Source: GCA-2733415 sp964276095
Lineage (GTDB): Bacteria > Bacteroidota > Bacteroidia > Flavobacteriales > Flavobacteriaceae
DNA length: 64,000 nucleotides
Assembly: GCA_964276095.1 (NCBI GenBank)
Contig: CAXYDR010000003.1
Coordinates: forward strand, 868,001 to 932,000
Direction: 5' to 3'
Shown: one piece after another, positions 53,066-63,470 of the stretch
Numbering within the stretch: the stretch's first letter is position 1
Layout: each line of letters opens with the position of its first letter
Notes under the pieces: model-generated
Database searches by the model: none
Seen by the model: the letters and a program-made list of their open reading frames with translations, nothing else
Told to the model about the DNA's origin: nothing
Translations under genes and position numbers: made by a program

Positions 53066-54100
53066 TTACGGTGCTGGATTTGGCACTACAGCATGTATTG
53101 CTTCAATTTCGTTTAAAACATCCTCAGATAATGTAACATCAACACTTGAAATATTTTCTTTTAATTGAGTCATTGTTGTAGCCCCTATTATATTACTTGT
53201 CACAAAAGGTTGTTGATTCACAAAAGCTAAAGCCATATGAGTCAAACTCATATTGTGTTTTTCTGCTAGCGTTAAATATTTATGAATTGCATTAGTAGAT
53301 TGCTCACTTGAGTAACGAGAATATCTTGGAAAAAGTGATACTCTTCCAACAGACTTTGGGTCTTTGATATATTTCCCAGACAATGTTCCAAAAGCTAACG
53401 GAGAATACGCCAATAAACCAACCTGCTCACGCATAGATATTTCAGCTAAACCATTTTCATAGCCTCTATTAATTAAAGAATAAGCGTTTTGTATGGTTTT
53501 CACTCTTGGGAGTCCCTTTTTAGAAGCTTCTAAAAATTTCATTGTACCATATGGTGTTTCATTAGAAACTCCAAACTCCCTTATTTTTCCCGCTGTCACA
53601 AACCCATCTAATATCGCTAATATTTCCTCAAAATTATCTTTCCACTGCTCAGCATTATTATGTTTATAATCTCTTTGACCAAAGATATTTACATTACGTT
53701 CTGGCCAATGTAATTGATACAAATCAACATAATCAGTTTGTAGTCGTTTCAAACTATTATCCAACGCTAAAGTCAAGTTAGCTTTCGAATAGCTTAAATC
53801 TTCACGTATCCAATCCATTCCTCGATTTGGCCCAGCAATTTTAGTTGCCAATACAACATCTTTCCTGTTTCCTGTTTTAGCAAACCAGGAGCCTATATAT
53901 TCTTCTGTTTTTCCTTGAGTCGCAGCACTTGGTGGCACAGCATACATTTCAGCTGTATCAAAGAAATTAACTCCATTACTTAGCGCATAATCCATTTGCT
54001 CATGCGCATCTGTCTCAGAATTCTGATTTCCAAATGTCATGGTTCCCAAACAAATTTTACTAACTTTAATATCTGTTTTTGGTATCGTTGTATATTTCAT
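53066..54100 (-). CDS. Aldo/keto reductase
   Basis: 344 residues, TIM-barrel NADPH enzyme. KICLGTMTFGNQNSETDAHEQ and FFDTAEMYAVPP contain the catalytic Asp and Tyr; VDLYQLHWPERN holds the His. It is most like the Tas group. The substrate is unknown. It lies 24 bases upstream of the hydroxylase gene and on the same strand. Confidence 0.9.
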   Translation of the reverse strand: MKYTTIPKTDIKVSKICLGTMTFGNQNSETDAHEQMDYALSNGVNFFDTAEMYAVPPSAATQGKTEEYIGSWFAKTGNRKDVVLATKIAGPNRGMDWIREDLSYSKANLTLALDNSLKRLQTDYVDLYQLHWPERNVNIFGQRDYKHNNAEQWKDNFEEILAILDGFVTAGKIREFGVSNETPYGTMKFLEASKKGLPRVKTIQNAYSLINRGYENGLAEISMREQVGLLAYSPLAFGTLSGKYIKDPKSVGRVSLFPRYSRYSSEQSTNAIHKYLTLAEKHNMSLTHMALAFVNQQPFVTSNIIGATTMTQLKENISSVDVTLSEDVLNEIEAIHAVVPNPAP

Positions 54101-54123
54101 GCTAACTACTAAATTCTTTTATT

Positions 54124-54170
54124 AAAAAAGCAATGAATATACTACTAGCCGTAATACACTCATTGCTTTA
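54124..54170 (-). terminator. Terminator of the OmpA-like lipoprotein gene
   Basis: On the minus strand AAAGCAATGA, a 23-base loop, TCATTGCTTT, then TTTAAT. The loop is long, but the 10-bp stem and T's are clear. Confidence 0.65.
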
Positions 54171-54184
54171 AACTTTAAATTACC

Positions 54185-55147
54185 TTATTGTACTTCACTC
54201 AACAACTTAGAAACCTCATCTAGTTTTGGTGTTAGAATCACTTCAATTCTACGGTTTTTAGCTTTTCCTTCTGGAGTATCATTACTTGCGATTGGTGAAA
54301 AAGCACTTCTTCCTGCAGCAGTTAAACTCTCCGCATTAATATTTTTATTCTCTTGAAGGATATTTACAATTGCTGTAGCTCTTTTAGTTGACAAGTCCCA
54401 GTTTCCTGAAATATCTCCTTTTCCTGTAAATGCATCGTTATCAGTATGACCTTCAATTAACACATTAATTTCTGGGTTTTCGGCTAAAACTTCTCCTAAC
54501 TGGTTTACTGCTTGTTTTCCTTCTGTACCAATTTTCCAACTTCCTGACTGGAATAATAATTTGTTTTCCATAGAAACATAAACTTTTCCATCACGTTGTT
54601 CAACTGTCAATCCTTTACCTTCAAAGTTAGTTAAGGCTTTAGAAATTGAATTTTTCAATGTTTTCATGTTTGCATCTTTGGCTGCTAATGCTCCCTCAAG
54701 TTCATCTACTCTTTTAGATCGTGAATCTAATTCTTTTTGCAAGCCTACTAAACGAGCATTCTCAGCTGCCAGTGCTTTTTCTTTATCTTCTAATTGTTGC
54801 AATAGCGCTCTATTTTTAGCAGTATTCTTCGCTAGTTCAGACGCACTGTTTTCTTCTAATTGCTTATAAGACTTCCCTAAACCATCAACTTTAGCTTGTG
54901 AATTTGCTATTTCATTTGCTAAATTAGCTTTGTCAGCTTTTAATAATTCTAACTCTGAATTTGCCGTAGCTAAACTAGTTTCTAACTGAGCTGTTAATTC
55001 ATCACAATCTTTATTTTTATCCGCCAATGCTCTATGTTCCTTTTTTAGTTTCGCATAATTGCTTTCTAAATCAGTAAATATTTTTTTTGACACACATGAA
55101 GTTACTAATGTCGCTCCTATTAATATTAATGAAATTTTTCTGATCAT
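54185..55147 (-). CDS. OmpA family lipoprotein with coiled coil
   Basis: 320 residues: a lipoprotein signal (LVTSC), a coiled coil of about 130 residues (about 25-155, Leu/Lys/Glu/Ala-rich heptads), and a C-terminal OmpA peptidoglycan-binding domain (about 195-300) with NVLIEGHTDNDAF and NRRIEVIL. It should bridge outer membrane and cell wall. It has a Bacteroidetes-typical length, and no partner gene next to it. Confidence 0.88.
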   Translation of the reverse strand: MIRKISLILIGATLVTSCVSKKIFTDLESNYAKLKKEHRALADKNKDCDELTAQLETSLATANSELELLKADKANLANEIANSQAKVDGLGKSYKQLEENSASELAKNTAKNRALLQQLEDKEKALAAENARLVGLQKELDSRSKRVDELEGALAAKDANMKTLKNSISKALTNFEGKGLTVEQRDGKVYVSMENKLLFQSGSWKIGTEGKQAVNQLGEVLAENPEINVLIEGHTDNDAFTGKGDISGNWDLSTKRATAIVNILQENKNINAESLTAAGRSAFSPIASNDTPEGKAKNRRIEVILTPKLDEVSKLLSEVQ

Positions 55148-55200
55148 AATCGTTCTTTTTTAATCTGGGTTTATTTAAAACTCTTTCTATACTGCTGTGA

Positions 55201-55962
55201 TTAATCTATCTCGACAACAATCGGACAATGGTCCGAATGTTTGGCTTCTTGTAAAATCACAGCCCTTGTTAATCTATCTTTTAAAGGTTCTGAAACCATG
55301 GCATAATCTAATCGCCATCCTTTATTATTATTCCTAGCATTTGCCCTATAACTCCACCAACTATATTGATCAGGCTCACTATTAAAATGACGGAATGAAT
55401 CTATAAAACCATTGTCTATAAATCCTCCAATCCATTCTCTTTCTACTGGTAAAAAACCTGAAGTTTTTTTCAATCCTTTTGGATTATGAATATCAATCTC
55501 TTCATGGCAAATGTTATAATCGCCACAAATAATTAAATTAGGAATTTCTTCTTTCAAGTCATTAACATACTGTTGAAAGTCTGCCATATACTTAAACTTA
55601 AAGTCTAGTCGTGCATCGTTAGTTCCTGAAGGCAAATACAGACTCATGATAGAAACATCATCAAAATCTACCCGAAGGTTTCTTCCTTCAAAATCCATGT
55701 AATCTATCCCTGTTCCATATTCTATATGCTTTGGCTCAGTTTTAGATAAAATCGCCACACTAGAGTAGCCTTTTTTCTCTGCACTATACCAATAATTGAA
55801 AGGGTATCCAGCTTCTTCAAAAACAGATAAATCTAACTGTTCTTTATGCGCCTTTGTCTCTTGAATACAAATAACATCAGGGTTTGCTTGTTGTAACCAT
55901 TCTATGAACCCTTTTTTAAGAGCTGCTCGAATACCATTAACATTGTAGGAAATAATTTTCAC
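55201..55962 (-). CDS. xth: Exodeoxyribonuclease III
   Basis: 253 residues, endonuclease/exonuclease/phosphatase fold. Catalytic residues are visible in ISYNVNGIRAAL, ICIQETKAH (Glu), IICGDYNICH (Asp-x-Asn) and the final KHSDHCPIVVEID (Asp-His). It cuts at abasic sites and degrades 3' ends. A single gene, 53 bases downstream of the OmpA-like gene on the same strand. Confidence 0.93.
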   Translation of the reverse strand: MKIISYNVNGIRAALKKGFIEWLQQANPDVICIQETKAHKEQLDLSVFEEAGYPFNYWYSAEKKGYSSVAILSKTEPKHIEYGTGIDYMDFEGRNLRVDFDDVSIMSLYLPSGTNDARLDFKFKYMADFQQYVNDLKEEIPNLIICGDYNICHEEIDIHNPKGLKKTSGFLPVEREWIGGFIDNGFIDSFRHFNSEPDQYSWWSYRANARNNNKGWRLDYAMVSEPLKDRLTRAVILQEAKHSDHCPIVVEID

Positions 55963-56097
55963 GTAGTGATTCTTTAATAAGTTTTGTTTATCTCGCTAAA
56001 ATAAAGAAACATTCATTGGTTATTACGTTAATGAACTCTTAAATTTCAACAAGTTGTTCACTTATTGAAATTTCGATATTATTTCTATTTTCACAAA

Positions 56098-56919
56098 CTA
56101 ATAAGCTTCTATTTCAAACATGAAGTTTAAAGGAAATCTCTTTTTCCCTTTAGACATATTTAATTGATGTGACAGAATTTTCTTTTGGTTATTAAATATA
56201 AAAAAAGAAAAATGGTTGGTATCATTTTTACTTACAGAACAATCAATTTCAATAAATCCCGTTCCGTTTATTAATTCTAAACCAACATAAAAACTACCTA
56301 TTGGCAGATTTAGATATAAATCTGATATGTCAATATTATATTCATTTTTGTCTTCAACTTTAATTACAATATTCTTATTAAGAATTTGTTTTTTTACTTC
56401 TTTTTTTTCGTTTGATAAAAATATTACTGGCCTAACATAGACTTCCTCTACCTTATTTTTATTTCTTAATTTGAATTTTAATTTTTTAAACACTAAATTT
56501 TCTTTAGTGTTTTCAATAAATATCGCTGAAATACCTGCTGAATATTTATGCTTCAAAGATGTTTTTTTACTTGAATTCCCTAAGCTAACCACCTGTTTCT
56601 TATTAACACTAAGTATAACTGGTTCTAATTGCTCTACATGTTGTTTTAAATAAACAACCTTTATGTCTCTATTTTTATTATTTAAATACACTTTAGACGG
56701 CAAGTAGCCAGGGCAACTTAGCTCAAGCGTATCATTTTCAACTAACTTAGTTAACTCTCCATTTTTATTAGAATAAAATGATTTATGCTGTACATGAGAA
56801 TAAACTTTAACAAAGGATATTTTTTCTAAAGAAATAGTATCTTTTACAATTAAATTAATATTCTGAGCAGCAAGCGTATTAGAACATAAAACCGAAAATA
56901 GAATAAAATATTTTATCAT
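56098..56919 (-). CDS. Secreted protein with CarboxypepD-reg-like N-terminus
   Basis: 273 residues with a signal peptide (ends AAQ). Residues about 20-100 have the carboxypeptidase regulatory-like pattern: KISFVKVYSHVQ, NKNGELTKL, LELSCPGYLPSKVYL. The rest is unassigned beta-rich sequence. It is co-oriented with a small exported protein 46 bases upstream. Lys/Asn-rich. Function unknown. Confidence 0.65.
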   Translation of the reverse strand: MIKYFILFSVLCSNTLAAQNINLIVKDTISLEKISFVKVYSHVQHKSFYSNKNGELTKLVENDTLELSCPGYLPSKVYLNNKNRDIKVVYLKQHVEQLEPVILSVNKKQVVSLGNSSKKTSLKHKYSAGISAIFIENTKENLVFKKLKFKLRNKNKVEEVYVRPVIFLSNEKKEVKKQILNKNIVIKVEDKNEYNIDISDLYLNLPIGSFYVGLELINGTGFIEIDCSVSKNDTNHFSFFIFNNQKKILSHQLNMSKGKKRFPLNFMFEIEAY

Positions 56920-56965
56920 AACTAATCAAAACAAAAAACATCAGTTGTATACTTCAAAGAACAAC

Positions 56966-57358
56966 TTACTTTAAAAATAAATCAAAAACAGTCATAAACA
57001 AACCCATACCCATAGCTCCTTCCACAGAGCTTGCACCATTCGGGTTAAAGGAATCTTTTTTTATATTGCCAAAACCATTTTGATGCATTTGTGTAGTATT
57101 TGACATAACGTAATTACTGCCTTCCATATAAAAATTAGCATTCAAGTTACTTGTTAGATCATATACAGAAAAGCTACTACTCTTTTTCGTTAATAAACTT
57201 GTAGGTATTGATAGTGAATAATTTTCCTTCACTTTATTATCTAATGTAAAACCATAAAAAAACACTTTACTCTTAGCTTCTTCTATTACTGACTCTTTTT
57301 TTTGAGAGTACACAAGTGAACTAAACATAATTAAAGTAATAATGAATTTATTTTTCAT
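56966..57358 (-). CDS. Hypothetical exported protein, 130 aa
   Basis: Signal peptide ending LVYSQ. The rest is Ser/Asn-rich with no recognised domain. The start at 57358 (MKNKFIITLIMF) is preferred over a codon four residues upstream. It precedes the CarboxypepD-reg-like gene by 46 bases and the two probably share a transcript. A minus-strand TAACTTTG (57386-57379) matches the -7 element. Confidence 0.6.
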   Translation of the reverse strand: MKNKFIITLIMFSSLVYSQKKESVIEEAKSKVFFYGFTLDNKVKENYSLSIPTSLLTKKSSSFSVYDLTSNLNANFYMEGSNYVMSNTTQMHQNGFGNIKKDSFNPNGASSVEGAMGMGLFMTVFDLFLK

Positions 57359-57455
57359 GGAATTAATCATTGGTTACTCAAAGTTACTGAATTTTATCCT
57401 CTTGAAAAGTGTATTTTAGCTATTGTAAAAACTTTAACAACAAGTAGTAAAATAC

Positions 57456-57463
57456 TACGTTTG
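57456..57463 (+). promoter_or_regulatory. -7 element of the 1137-aa outer-membrane protein gene
   Basis: TACGTTTG fits TAnnTTTG, 17 bases before the start codon. No clear -33 element. Confidence 0.4.
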
Positions 57464-57480
57464 TATTTTAAAGATAAATT

Positions 57481-60400
57481 ATGCGAATTAGATTAATTCT
57501 TTTATTGGGGTTTATTGGTTTTTGGGGGCATTCTCAAGAAACCAACTCTAATCGCATACAAAAAAGAGTCGTAGTAAAGGACTCCATTCGTATTGACTCA
57601 GTGAGCATCACTCCTTTTCAGTTTAAGCTCTTTGATAAAAACTTAAAAATAATTGATAGCACACATTACACAGTAGATTTCAGCAAAAGTATTCTTCAAT
57701 TAAAAAACAAGGATAGCATATCTACAGATTCTATTTACATTCACTACACAAAATACCCTGAATTTGTCACTAAAAAATATTTTCTGTTAGACAAAAATAT
57801 TATTGTAGAAAACACTGCAAATACCGAAAAACTATATAGTCTTGGTGTCACCAATATAAAACGAAATTACATCCCTTTTGAAGGCTTAGAAACATCGGGG
57901 AGTATCTCTAGAGGAATATCCGTTGGAAACAACCAAAACTCTGTTTTAAACTCTGAATTAGATTTACAAATATCTGGAAAAATATCTGACAAAGTTTCCA
58001 TTAGAGCTTCTTTACAGGACTCTAATATTCCACTACAGGAAGGTGGTTACTCACAAAAGTTAAATGAGTTTGATCAGGTTTTTATCGAAATATTCAGTGA
58101 TAATTGGCTTTTACGTGCTGGTGATGTGAACTTAGAAAACAAGAGTTCTTATTTCGGAAAATTCTCTAAAAAAGTTCAAGGAATATACGCAACAGGAACG
58201 ATAAAACGAGATAGCAGTGAAACTACGTTATTTGCATCTGGAGCTTTAGTAAAAGGTCAATATGCGAAAAGTGAATTTAAAGGACAGGAAGGAAATCAAG
58301 GTCCTTATAAACTTACAGGACAAAATGGGGAGCTATTTATTTTGTTAGTCTCAGGAAGTGAAACAGTTTACATTAACGGTTTACCCCAACAACGTGGAGA
58401 AAACAACGATTATGTAATTGATTACAATGCAGGTGAAATCATTTTCAACGCAACTAACCCTATTACCTCTGAAATGAGAATCACGGCTGAATATCAGTTT
58501 AGTGATCAAAATTACAGTCGAATTATTGCTTATGGTGGTGGTGCGCATAAAGACAAAAATTTTAGTATTGATGCACATGTGTACACTGAAAATGACGCTA
58601 AAAATCAACCTTTACAACAAAGCTTATCTTCGGAACAGGTTGCTATTTTACAAGCTGCAGGAAATGACCCTAGCTTAATGAATGCTCCATCAGCTATTCC
58701 TGAGGCTTACTCAGAAAATAGAATCTTATACAAAAAAGAAACCATAGGAAGTGTAGAAGCTTTTGTATTTTCTAACGAACCTACAGATGTGTTATTTCAA
58801 GTAAAGTTCAGTTTAGTTGGAAATAATCAAGGGAGTTATATTTTAGTAAACAGCAATGCTATTAGCAACATCTTTGAATACGTTGCACCCGTTGGAGGAA
58901 TTCCTCAAGGTAATTACGAACCAATAGTACAATTAGTAGCTCCTACAAAATTACAGATGGCAATTGTTGATGCTAGTTATTCACCTAATAATAAAACAAA
59001 AATTGATTTTGAGTTAGCCGGAAGCAAGAATGATTTAAACTTATTTTCTGACATTGACGATGAAGATAATGATGGTTTTGCAGGAAAATTAACTGTAGAA
59101 CGAAATATCGTAAAGCAAGATAGTTCATGGAATTTAAATGCTTTTATTGACACGGATTATGTAAACAAAAATTTTCGGACTGTTGAGCGTTTATATCGTG
59201 TGGAATTTGATAGAGATTGGAACTTAGAAAATCCGCTAGGGAATCAGAATATAATTAGCTCTGGACTAAGCTTGAATCATCATAAAAAAGGAATTATTAA
59301 TTACGCTTATGAACACCTAGAATACTCTGAAAATTATAACGGAAATAGACATGTCCTAAATAATGATTTGCGCTTAAATAAATTCCGAATAGCTTCTAAC
59401 TCTAGTTATTTAAAAAGTTCGTCGGAGAATTATGACTCAAAATTTTTACGCCTATCTGCTAGAGTTTTATATGAATTAAACAAAGGTTGGATTGGCGCAA
59501 AAACAAGTTTAGAAAACAATAAATTAGAAGATAAAGTAAGTAAGCTCCTTACAGGAAATAGTCAAAAATACAATGCGTATGAAGTATTCTCTGGTATTGG
59601 TGATAGTACAAACGTATTTGCAGAAATAGGCTATAAATACAGAGTAAATGACAGTTTAAAAAACGGAGAATTAGCTAGAGTAAACAATTCTAATACTTAC
59701 TATTTAAAATCTAAGTTAATTAACTCTCCACAAACCAAATTGAGTGTACACGCCAATTACCGCGAATTGACTTATGAAGATGAAGCCGTTCAAGATGAAA
59801 AATCTTTAAATGGGAGGATATTGTATAACCAAGGATTCTTTGATCAATTTTTAAACTTAAACACTGTTTTTGAGATAAACTCTGGCGTAGTACCACAACA
59901 AGATTTCACCTATGTAGAGGTTGATGAAGGGCAAGGGTATTACACTTGGATAGATTACAACGAAAATGCAATACAGGAACTAAATGAATTTGAAATAGCA
60001 CAATTTCAAGATCAAGCAAATTTTGTTAAAATATTACTTCCCAATCAGGTTTTTATCAAGACAGAACAAAACAAATGGAGTACTTCTTTAACTATCAATC
60101 CAAAATCATGGATTGAGTCGGAAAATGGATTCAAAAAAGTGTTGTCAAAGTTTTTCAATCAAACTTCATATTTAATAGACAAAAAAACAAAAAGAGAAGA
60201 CACTTTTGACTTCAACCTTTTTAAAGGAGAAGATGACAAATTATTAACAATAAACTCTAGTTTTAAAAACACTTTGTTTTTCAATCGAGCAAAGCAAAAC
60301 TTTTCTACTTCATATACTTACTTACAAAACAGAAACAGAAATATTTTAAGTATTGGCTTTCAAGAAAACAACGCTACAAATAATCAACTTTTATTTATTC

Positions 60401-60894
60401 ATAAGTTTTATACGAGTTGGCTCATTGAATTTAGAAATAATCTAGGAGCAAACAAAAATGAATCTGAAAATTTTAGCACTAATAACTATGAATTAAAAAA
60501 CTGGAGCACCAATCCTAAAATTTCATTTTTAGCCTCTACAAATACAAAGCTAGATGCCTTTTATGAATATTCCATTCAAGAAAATGAAATAGGTGATTTT
60601 GAAACCTTGAAACAACAACGTATGGGGATTTCATTTTCCGTTGCTAAGAAGGATAAAATATCCTTAAATGGGGAGTTAAATTATTATATTAATGATTTTA
60701 CAGGAAGTTCTTTTTCTCCAGTTGCATACCAAATGTTAGAAGGCTTAGAAAAAGGTGAAAATCTTACTTGGAATGTATTTGCTCAAAAACGTATTACTAA
60801 GTTTTTAGATTTAAACTTGACTTACTTTGGTAGAAAAAGTGAGACTTCAAAAACTATTCATACCGGAAATATTCAATTGAAAGCGTTTTTCTAG
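57481..60894 (+). CDS. Large outer-membrane beta-barrel protein, 1137 aa
   Basis: Signal peptide ending GHSQ. Residues about 130-210 (GSISRGISVGNNQNSV, LDLQISGKISDKVSIRASL, NWLLRAGDVNLE) resemble a stretch of the type IX translocon protein SprA. The rest is dense in alternating polar/hydrophobic strands and ends in Phe (IQLKAFF), the C-terminal signature of an outer-membrane barrel. It is less than half the length of SprA. The relation is inferred from pattern. No function is known; a surface or transport role is likely. Confidence 0.65.
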   Translation: MRIRLILLLGFIGFWGHSQETNSNRIQKRVVVKDSIRIDSVSITPFQFKLFDKNLKIIDSTHYTVDFSKSILQLKNKDSISTDSIYIHYTKYPEFVTKKYFLLDKNIIVENTANTEKLYSLGVTNIKRNYIPFEGLETSGSISRGISVGNNQNSVLNSELDLQISGKISDKVSIRASLQDSNIPLQEGGYSQKLNEFDQVFIEIFSDNWLLRAGDVNLENKSSYFGKFSKKVQGIYATGTIKRDSSETTLFASGALVKGQYAKSEFKGQEGNQGPYKLTGQNGELFILLVSGSETVYINGLPQQRGENNDYVIDYNAGEIIFNATNPITSEMRITAEYQFSDQNYSRIIAYGGGAHKDKNFSIDAHVYTENDAKNQPLQQSLSSEQVAILQAAGNDPSLMNAPSAIPEAYSENRILYKKETIGSVEAFVFSNEPTDVLFQVKFSLVGNNQGSYILVNSNAISNIFEYVAPVGGIPQGNYEPIVQLVAPTKLQMAIVDASYSPNNKTKIDFELAGSKNDLNLFSDIDDEDNDGFAGKLTVERNIVKQDSSWNLNAFIDTDYVNKNFRTVERLYRVEFDRDWNLENPLGNQNIISSGLSLNHHKKGIINYAYEHLEYSENYNGNRHVLNNDLRLNKFRIASNSSYLKSSSENYDSKFLRLSARVLYELNKGWIGAKTSLENNKLEDKVSKLLTGNSQKYNAYEVFSGIGDSTNVFAEIGYKYRVNDSLKNGELARVNNSNTYYLKSKLINSPQTKLSVHANYRELTYEDEAVQDEKSLNGRILYNQGFFDQFLNLNTVFEINSGVVPQQDFTYVEVDEGQGYYTWIDYNENAIQELNEFEIAQFQDQANFVKILLPNQVFIKTEQNKWSTSLTINPKSWIESENGFKKVLSKFFNQTSYLIDKKTKREDTFDFNLFKGEDDKLLTINSSFKNTLFFNRAKQNFSTSYTYLQNRNRNILSIGFQENNATNNQLLFIHKFYTSWLIEFRNNLGANKNESENFSTNNYELKNWSTNPKISFLASTNTKLDAFYEYSIQENEIGDFETLKQQRMGISFSVAKKDKISLNGELNYYINDFTGSSFSPVAYQMLEGLEKGENLTWNVFAQKRITKFLDLNLTYFGRKSETSKTIHTGNIQLKAFF

Positions 60895-60916
60895 GCTCGA
60901 ATCGAACAGATAATAA

Positions 60917-60961
60917 TAAATATAAAAAGAGCGACTCGAAAGTCGCTCTTTTTATATTTTA
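60917..60961. terminator. Terminator between convergent genes
   Basis: A 19-bp stem (AAATATAAAAAGAGCGACT, loop CGAA, complement) with T's on both flanks, between the outer-membrane protein gene and glyS. Confidence 0.88.
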
Positions 60962-60974
60962 ACATAGTTAATAA

Positions 60975-62516
60975 CTACATTTTATTTAACCAGCTTTTCA
61001 TATTCACCTCTTGGTCAATAATAGCAAGTAGTTCTTCTATCTTTACTCTTTTTTGCTCCATCGTATCTCTATGGCGAATAGTAACCATGTTGTCCTCTAA
61101 AGTATCATGATCTACAGTAATACAGAAAGGTGTTCCCGCAGCATCTTGACGACGGTAACGTTTTCCTACTGCATCTTTTTCATCATAAACTACATTGAAA
61201 TCCCATTTTAAATCAGCTACAATTTTCTTAGCAACTTCAGGCAACCCGTCTTTCTTTACTAACGGAAATATAGCCGCCTTTGTAGGTGCTAATACCGCTG
61301 GTAATTTCAATACTGTACGTGTAGTTCCGTTTTCTAATTCTTCCTCTTGTAATGAATTAGAGAATACTGCTAAAAACATTCTATCTAATCCGATAGATGT
61401 TTCTACTACATACGGAGTATAACTTTCGTTTAATTCAGGATCGAAATATTGTAATTTCTTTCCAGAATGAGACTCATGAGCTTTTAAATCGAAATCTGTT
61501 CTTGAATGAATTCCTTCTAATTCTTTAAATCCGAATGGGAAGTTAAATTCAATATCAGAAGCAGCATCAGCATAATGAGCTAATTTTTCATGATCATGGA
61601 AACGGTAATTTTCTTCACCTAAACCTAATGACATATGCCATTTCAATCTAGTTTCTTTCCAATTTTCATACCACTCCTTTTGAGTTCCAGGGCGCACAAA
61701 AAATTGCATTTCCATTTGTTCAAACTCACGCATTCTGAAAATAAATTGCCTTGCAACAATCTCGTTTCTAAATGCTTTTCCTGTTTGTGCAATACCAAAA
61801 GGAATTTTCATTCGTCCCGTTTTTTGCACATTAGCAAAGTTTACAAAAATACCTTGAGCTGTTTCCGGACGTAAATATAAATCCATTGCAGTTTCTGCAG
61901 AAGCTCCTAATTTAGTACCAAACATTAAGTTAAACTGACGTACATCAGTCCAATTTTTCGATCCTGATACTGGACAAGCAATTCCTAACTCTTCTATAAA
62001 GGCTTTAACCTCATCAAGTTTTTCTTCTTCTAAAAGCTTTCCTAACTTATCTAACAGTGCTTGTTTTTCAGCTCTGTATTTTAAAACTTTAGGATTTGTT
62101 GCTTCAAATTCAGCTTGATCAAAAGTTTCACCAAAACGCTTTGCAGCTTTCTTGATTTCCTTTTGAGCTTTAGTTTCTAATTTCTCAGCGAAATCTTCTA
62201 CTAAAACATCTGCTCTATATCTTTTTTTAGAATCTTTATTATCTATTAACGGATCACTAAAGGCATCAACATGCCCAGAAGCTTTCCATGTAGTAGGATG
62301 CATAAATATTGCAGCATCAATACCCACAATGTTATCATGTAACTGCACCATTGATTTCCACCAGTATTCTCTGATGTTTTTCTTCAATTCTACACCGTTT
62401 TGAGCATAATCGTATACTGCGCTTAAACCGTCATATATTTCACTTGACTGAAATACATACCCATACTCTTTCGCATGAGATACTACTTTTTTAAACTGAT
62501 CTTCTTGTTTTGCCAT
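60975..62516 (-). CDS. glyS: Glycine--tRNA ligase
   Basis: 513 residues from MAKQEDQFKKVV; the 17 codons upstream are not part of the family. It is the alpha2-type class II GlyRS. Motif 2 region is MKIPFGIAQTGKAFRNEI then REFEQMEMQFF; IGLDRMFLAVFSN is motif 3, and the anticodon-binding domain is at the C-terminus. Convergent with the 1137-aa outer-membrane protein, sharing its terminator. Confidence 0.94.
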   Translation of the reverse strand: MAKQEDQFKKVVSHAKEYGYVFQSSEIYDGLSAVYDYAQNGVELKKNIREYWWKSMVQLHDNIVGIDAAIFMHPTTWKASGHVDAFSDPLIDNKDSKKRYRADVLVEDFAEKLETKAQKEIKKAAKRFGETFDQAEFEATNPKVLKYRAEKQALLDKLGKLLEEEKLDEVKAFIEELGIACPVSGSKNWTDVRQFNLMFGTKLGASAETAMDLYLRPETAQGIFVNFANVQKTGRMKIPFGIAQTGKAFRNEIVARQFIFRMREFEQMEMQFFVRPGTQKEWYENWKETRLKWHMSLGLGEENYRFHDHEKLAHYADAASDIEFNFPFGFKELEGIHSRTDFDLKAHESHSGKKLQYFDPELNESYTPYVVETSIGLDRMFLAVFSNSLQEEELENGTTRTVLKLPAVLAPTKAAIFPLVKKDGLPEVAKKIVADLKWDFNVVYDEKDAVGKRYRRQDAAGTPFCITVDHDTLEDNMVTIRHRDTMEQKRVKIEELLAIIDQEVNMKSWLNKM

Positions 62517-62655
62517 AATGAGCGCAAAATTACATAATTTATTGCATTTATAAATAAAGCTAATCACATTAAATATTGGCTTTTACATCTAAAAATACTA
62601 ACTTAACTGAATATCAATAAAAAACATCTAATTATAATAATTACACATATAGCAA

Positions 62656-63369
62656 ATGAAAAAAGCAATTGTAATCGGTGGAACTACTGGTATTGGGAAT
62701 GAACTTGCCTATACTCTTGTTCGAAATAATTATAAAGTTATAATTACTGGTATTGAAAAAGATATTATAAAAGAATTGAACCAGGAAAATAATCCTTTTT
62801 TAAATGCAGAATATTTAGATTGTATTAACGACAATGGTTCTGATAAAATAGCTGAATTAACTCAAGAGCTAGGCGGTATTGATTTATTAGTATTCAGCGC
62901 TGGTATCGGGCATTTGAATAAAAACTTAGGCTTTAAAGTTGAAAACAATGCAAACAAACTAAACGTATTGGCTTTTACCGAAATAGCAGATTGGAGCTAT
63001 CGCTTTTTTGAAAAACAAGGCTATGGGCATTTTACCTCCATCAGCTCTATAGCTGGACTATTCGGGTATCATGCCGCACCAGCTTATCACGCTGCTAAAT
63101 CTTATCAAATAAACTATCTTGAAGGGTTAAGACAGAAAGCCTTTAAATCAGGCAAACCTATTTACATAACTGATATTAGGCCTGGGTTTGTAGCCACACA
63201 AATGGCCGAAGGAAAAAAACGCTTTTGGACTGTTTCAAAGGAGAAAGCCGCAACACAAATTTTTGATTACATTAGAAAAAAAAAAGATGTGGGTTATGTC
63301 TCAAAACGATGGGTTTTAATTGCTATTATATTAAAGTTAACACCTTATTGGCTTCGAAAAAGATTATAG
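62656..63369 (+). CDS. Short-chain dehydrogenase/reductase
   Basis: 237 residues. The cofactor loop is GGTTGIGNELA; the catalytic Ser is in TSISSIAG, and Tyr/Lys in AYHAAKSYQ. Cofactor and substrate are unknown. A stand-alone gene divergent from glyS. Confidence 0.9.
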   Translation: MKKAIVIGGTTGIGNELAYTLVRNNYKVIITGIEKDIIKELNQENNPFLNAEYLDCINDNGSDKIAELTQELGGIDLLVFSAGIGHLNKNLGFKVENNANKLNVLAFTEIADWSYRFFEKQGYGHFTSISSIAGLFGYHAAPAYHAAKSYQINYLEGLRQKAFKSGKPIYITDIRPGFVATQMAEGKKRFWTVSKEKAATQIFDYIRKKKDVGYVSKRWVLIAIILKLTPYWLRKRL

Positions 63370-63470
63370 AAACATTTGAGAGTTACCCGTGTTTTTTTAT
63401 TCTCAAAAAAACTATACACCCCTGTAATAAAAAAATATTTGAGCCACTAAATAAGAAAAGACTAGATATT

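Noticed and set aside
63309..63470. Longer N-terminus for the glycine-zipper protein
   Set aside because: The segment overlaps the end of the SDR gene, has Cys/Lys-rich shadow composition, and a good ATG lies at 63471.
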